This document shows positions 61,803-64,000 of a stretch of 64,000 nucleotides of DNA, one piece after another. Each line of letters starts with the position of its first letter. The first letter of the stretch is position 1. Source of the DNA: SIG565 sp045613385 (lineage in GTDB: Bacteria > Bacillota > Clostridia > Oscillospirales > Acutalibacteraceae). A program made the position numbers and the translations under genes. The notes under the pieces were generated by a model. That model was not told the DNA's origin and searched no databases. It worked only from the letters and a program-made list of their open reading frames with translations. The stretch is taken from NCBI GenBank assembly GCA_045613385.1, contig JAZLAW010000001.1:1-64000 (forward strand), written 5' to 3'.

Positions 61803-62835
61803 TTTTTTTTAATCGAAACATAATTGTCAGAGTAATCGGAAAGAAAATTTCCAGAATCAACAATGTCAAATTCAATGCATCACCGTGTAACACTCTCCCT
61901 AATTTTTCAAATCCCGAAAATGCAACCGTAAGCACTGAAGAAAAAATTAAAACACAAATTTTCCCCTTATTTTTAAAACACTCACCGATAATCTTGAATA
62001 ATACGGATGCTTTTATAAGATTGCAAATAAAGTAAATATAATATGTTATTGCATCCAATCTGTTATAATTTTCACCAATTACAAGCATTCCTGTAACATT
62101 TGCATAAGGAAAGCTCAATTTTGGTACTACTGCCCTTGATACCATAAAAACAATATTTAAAAAACATATCAAAAAGACTGTTCCGCCAATCAGTATGCCG
62201 TAAAAAGTACCTTTTACGGCATACTCTTTTTTTATATAACCTATAAATAAAAGACATAGAAAGGTTTGTCCAAAACTATGAATATAAAAAGTTAAACCTT
62301 GAGTTATGACATTTTTAAAATTAAAGTCTAAACTATTTATAAAATATTCCAACCTGAATAACGGTATTGAAAAAAGTAACATTATAACTACTGCAAAACT
62401 AATAAAAATTAAATTTGTAAATGCGAACATTAATATAACTTTTTTCTTGGCTAACGATAATAAAACAACCACAATTACATAAATTACGGAAATTATAACG
62501 CGTGGCGTTTTGGGGAGCCGGATACTATCTACCATTGATACATAGTCCTTACAGCACCACGCAAGACATCCAAGACATAAAATCACCAGAAGCCATTTAA
62601 GAATTGATTTAATACCAGTAAGTGAAGCAAAATATTCTACACCGAAATCTTTATTATTGCATTGCAGATTTGAAACCCAAAATCCCATTAAGATACTCAC
62701 TGCAAAGCATATAATATATCCCCAAAAACTTTGTTCTAATCCTTCACCCTTTGGAAAAGCAATTATCAGATTGCCAAGTAGAAAAACGGCTAAAACGCTA
62801 AAAATCTGCTTCTTTTGAATAACTTCATTTACCAA
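61780..62835 (-). CDS. gerAB: Spore germination permease GerAB-like
   Basis: 351 residues, about ten membrane helices, APC-type fold of the GerAB/ArcD/ProY family. It is the B subunit of a germinant receptor in the spore inner membrane and is believed to bind the germinant. The N-terminus QKKQIFSVLAVFLLGNLIIAFPKG and the charged C-terminus RLKKIKRNPKI are typical. TTG start just after the gerAC stop. The tail overlaps the convergent cortex-lytic gene. Confidence 0.8.
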   Translation of the reverse strand: MVNEVIQKKQIFSVLAVFLLGNLIIAFPKGEGLEQSFWGYIICFAVSILMGFWVSNLQCNNKDFGVEYFASLTGIKSILKWLLVILCLGCLAWCCKDYVSMVDSIRLPKTPRVIISVIYVIVVVLLSLAKKKVILMFAFTNLIFISFAVVIMLLFSIPLFRLEYFINSLDFNFKNVITQGLTFYIHSFGQTFLCLLFIGYIKKEYAVKGTFYGILIGGTVFLICFLNIVFMVSRAVVPKLSFPYANVTGMLVIGENYNRLDAITYYIYFICNLIKASVLFKIIGECFKNKGKICVLIFSSVLTVAFSGFEKLGRVLHGDALNLTLLILEIFFPITLTIMFRLKKIKRNPKI

Positions 62836-62837
62836 AA

Positions 62838-63485
62838 CTAACTTTCATCCCCTAAAGTTTCTTTACTTTTTTTAACAAACGACCTGTATACAGACATTCC
62901 ATCAATAATGAAATTTTCATCTTTTACCATAATGTGCGGTATTCTGAAGCTTCTGTTTTTACTGTTATTTATTACATTGGCAAGTCTACCGATTTCGGTT
63001 ATTTGTTTACTGTTTTCATTATAATTCATACTTTTTAAAATTTTATGGCCGACGCTTAATTTTCCGGTATCGGTCGATAAAATTTTTGAAATATTGTCGC
63101 AATTCACCATCTGAACTGACAGTGAAATTTCATAGCTCGAAAGACAAAAATCAAATATCTGTTTTATTGAATCACCTTTTATACTATCTCCAATGAGTAT
63201 AATCGGGCACTGACTCAACACAACGTTTGCAGGTATACTATTAACCGAATTTTCTACTGCGAGTGCTACCGTTTTCCCTTGACCTGAAAATATTTTTTGT
63301 GGATTTTCAGAGTCTTCGATGGTATTGATTGTTTCAATCGTTACAAGAATTCCTTTATTATCTTCTTCAAAACCTAAAGCGGTAACTATATATCGGTCCT
63401 CCGGGTCAACATAATCCGCGCCATATTTACAACCGCAGAGTGTAATCAATAGAATTATACATAATAAAAATTTCGATATTTTCAT
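62838..63485 (-). CDS. gerAC: Ger(x)C-type spore germination lipoprotein, truncated
   Basis: About 215 residues. Signal peptide with lipobox LCGC (Cys near 19), then the N-terminal Ger(x)C domain (DPEDRYIVTALGFEED, LSQCPIILIGDSI). Usual GerAC proteins are about 360-400 residues; this one ends near FVKKSKETLGDES, so the C-terminal domain is missing. The stop codon and the following gerAB start are close together, which suggests a stable short form and not a recent frameshift. ATG at 63485 behind AAGGAAAT. Confidence 0.75.
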   Translation of the reverse strand: MKISKFLLCIILLITLCGCKYGADYVDPEDRYIVTALGFEEDNKGILVTIETINTIEDSENPQKIFSGQGKTVALAVENSVNSIPANVVLSQCPIILIGDSIKGDSIKQIFDFCLSSYEISLSVQMVNCDNISKILSTDTGKLSVGHKILKSMNYNENSKQITEIGRLANVINNSKNRSFRIPHIMVKDENFIIDGMSVYRSFVKKSKETLGDES

Positions 63486-63486
63486 T

Positions 63487-63999
63487 TTATTTCCTTTTTT
63501 GGCGTACAATATTTTTTGTTATATAATCGGGTCTTTTTATCATATTTTTCCAGTTGATTCTGAAAAGTGTATCTTTTAAAGAAGAACCGCTGAATTCGCT
63601 CCCTGATGAGATATACGATATCCCAAAACTATCTAAAGAATAAAGATGAATGTGAAAAAATACAATTCCTATAAACAATCCAAACAGTCCTAAAGTGCCT
63701 GAAAGAACTGTGAAAAATATCTTAAAATAAAATACCGACGCTCTCAGTTTCGGCACGATAAGACTGGCAATTCCGCTAAGCGCAGTTACAATCAGAATCG
63801 GCGCACTTATAAATCCGGCTTCTACGGCAGCTTGTCCAACAACCAAGCCGCCTACAATACTAAGTGCATGACCTACACTCTTTTGCATTCGTACTCCGGT
63901 TTCTTTTAATATTTCAAAAATAATTATCAAAATAAAACATTCACCGAAAGTCGAAAACGGTACGTTACCGCGCGAAGATACTATCGACTGAAAAAATGA
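63487..63999 (-). CDS. gerAA: Spore germination protein GerAA, 3' part (runs off the window)
   Basis: The C-terminal 170 or so residues of a GerA-type A subunit; the 5' end lies beyond 64000. The open frame reads SFFQSIVSSRGNVPFSTFGE at the edge, then KETGVRMQKSVGHALSIVGGLVVGQAAVEAGFISAPILIV, the hallmark of GerAA membrane domains, and a basic tail. First gene of a gerAA-gerAC-gerAB operon on the - strand. An internal TTG at 63930 is not the true start. Confidence 0.85.
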   Translation of the reverse strand, partial: SFFQSIVSSRGNVPFSTFGECFILIIIFEILKETGVRMQKSVGHALSIVGGLVVGQAAVEAGFISAPILIVTALSGIASLIVPKLRASVFYFKIFFTVLSGTLGLFGLFIGIVFFHIHLYSLDSFGISYISSGSEFSGSSLKDTLFRINWKNMIKRPDYITKNIVRQKRK

Positions 64000-64000
64000 A

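Noticed and set aside
1..64000. CRISPR arrays or other regularly spaced repeats
   Set aside because: No set of three or more regularly spaced direct repeats was seen by eye on either strand.

Overview
The window looks like chromosomal DNA from a low-GC, endospore-forming Firmicute of the class Clostridia. An Oscillospiraceae/Ruminococcaceae-like origin is my best guess; it rests on gene content and order, since no rRNA is present. The evidence is AT-rich intergenic DNA with many near-consensus sigma-A promoters (TTGACA, 17 bp, TATAAT), frequent TTG/GTG starts with strong Shine-Dalgarno sites, and many sporulation genes: spoIIM, spoIVA, spoIIGA-sigE, a sigH-like sigma factor, a SleC-type cortex-lytic protein and a gerA-type germinant receptor operon. 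No insertion sequence, prophage or CRISPR array is visible.

Layout. 1-6.7 kb: a FabG-like reductase (-), spoIIM-xerD (+), and a polyamine transporter operon potABCD (-). 7.0-17.6 kb: a long + strand run, ruvCAB, a methyltransferase, the ECF transporter core ecfA1-ecfA2-ecfT, truA, a DUF5711-like membrane protein, a CvpA-like protein and a ClpE-like Hsp100, then tRNA-Gly. 17.9-24.9 kb: an aromatic amino acid operon (aminotransferase, pheA, aroB, aroA, tyrA, DAHP synthase, a TIGR01440 protein). 24.9-30.7 kb: a guanine riboswitch with its terminator, then xpt and a BMP-type nucleoside ABC transporter, which probably form one purine salvage unit. 31-36 kb: xerC (+), then spoIVA and lysC-lysA (-).

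36.2-45.8 kb: mgtE with an unusual leader holding a 27-codon ORF; spoIIGA-sigE with a Spo0A box; an htrA protease with its own two-component system; a zinc-ribbon protein preceded by a tRNA-like leader; a SigH-like factor; and phosphoglucomutase. 45.9-59.4 kb: a class A penicillin-binding protein, a small secreted protein, a DUF4364 regulator, tRNA-Thr, an XRE regulator, and the conserved operon nusB-xseA-xseB-ispA-dxs-tlyA-nadK-argR-recN-tyrS. 59.6-64 kb: tRNA-His and tRNA-Gln, a cortex-lytic pair that looks like SleC split into two genes, and a gerA operon that runs off the right edge and has a short GerC subunit.

The best candidates for unusual biology are the tRNA-like element before the zinc-ribbon gene, the mgtE leader, the split SleC pair next to a gerA operon with a truncated GerC, dif-like half sites upstream of spoIIM-xerD, and an attenuator-like leader upstream of spoIIM. 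No computation was run: all calls come from reading the sequence and from family knowledge.
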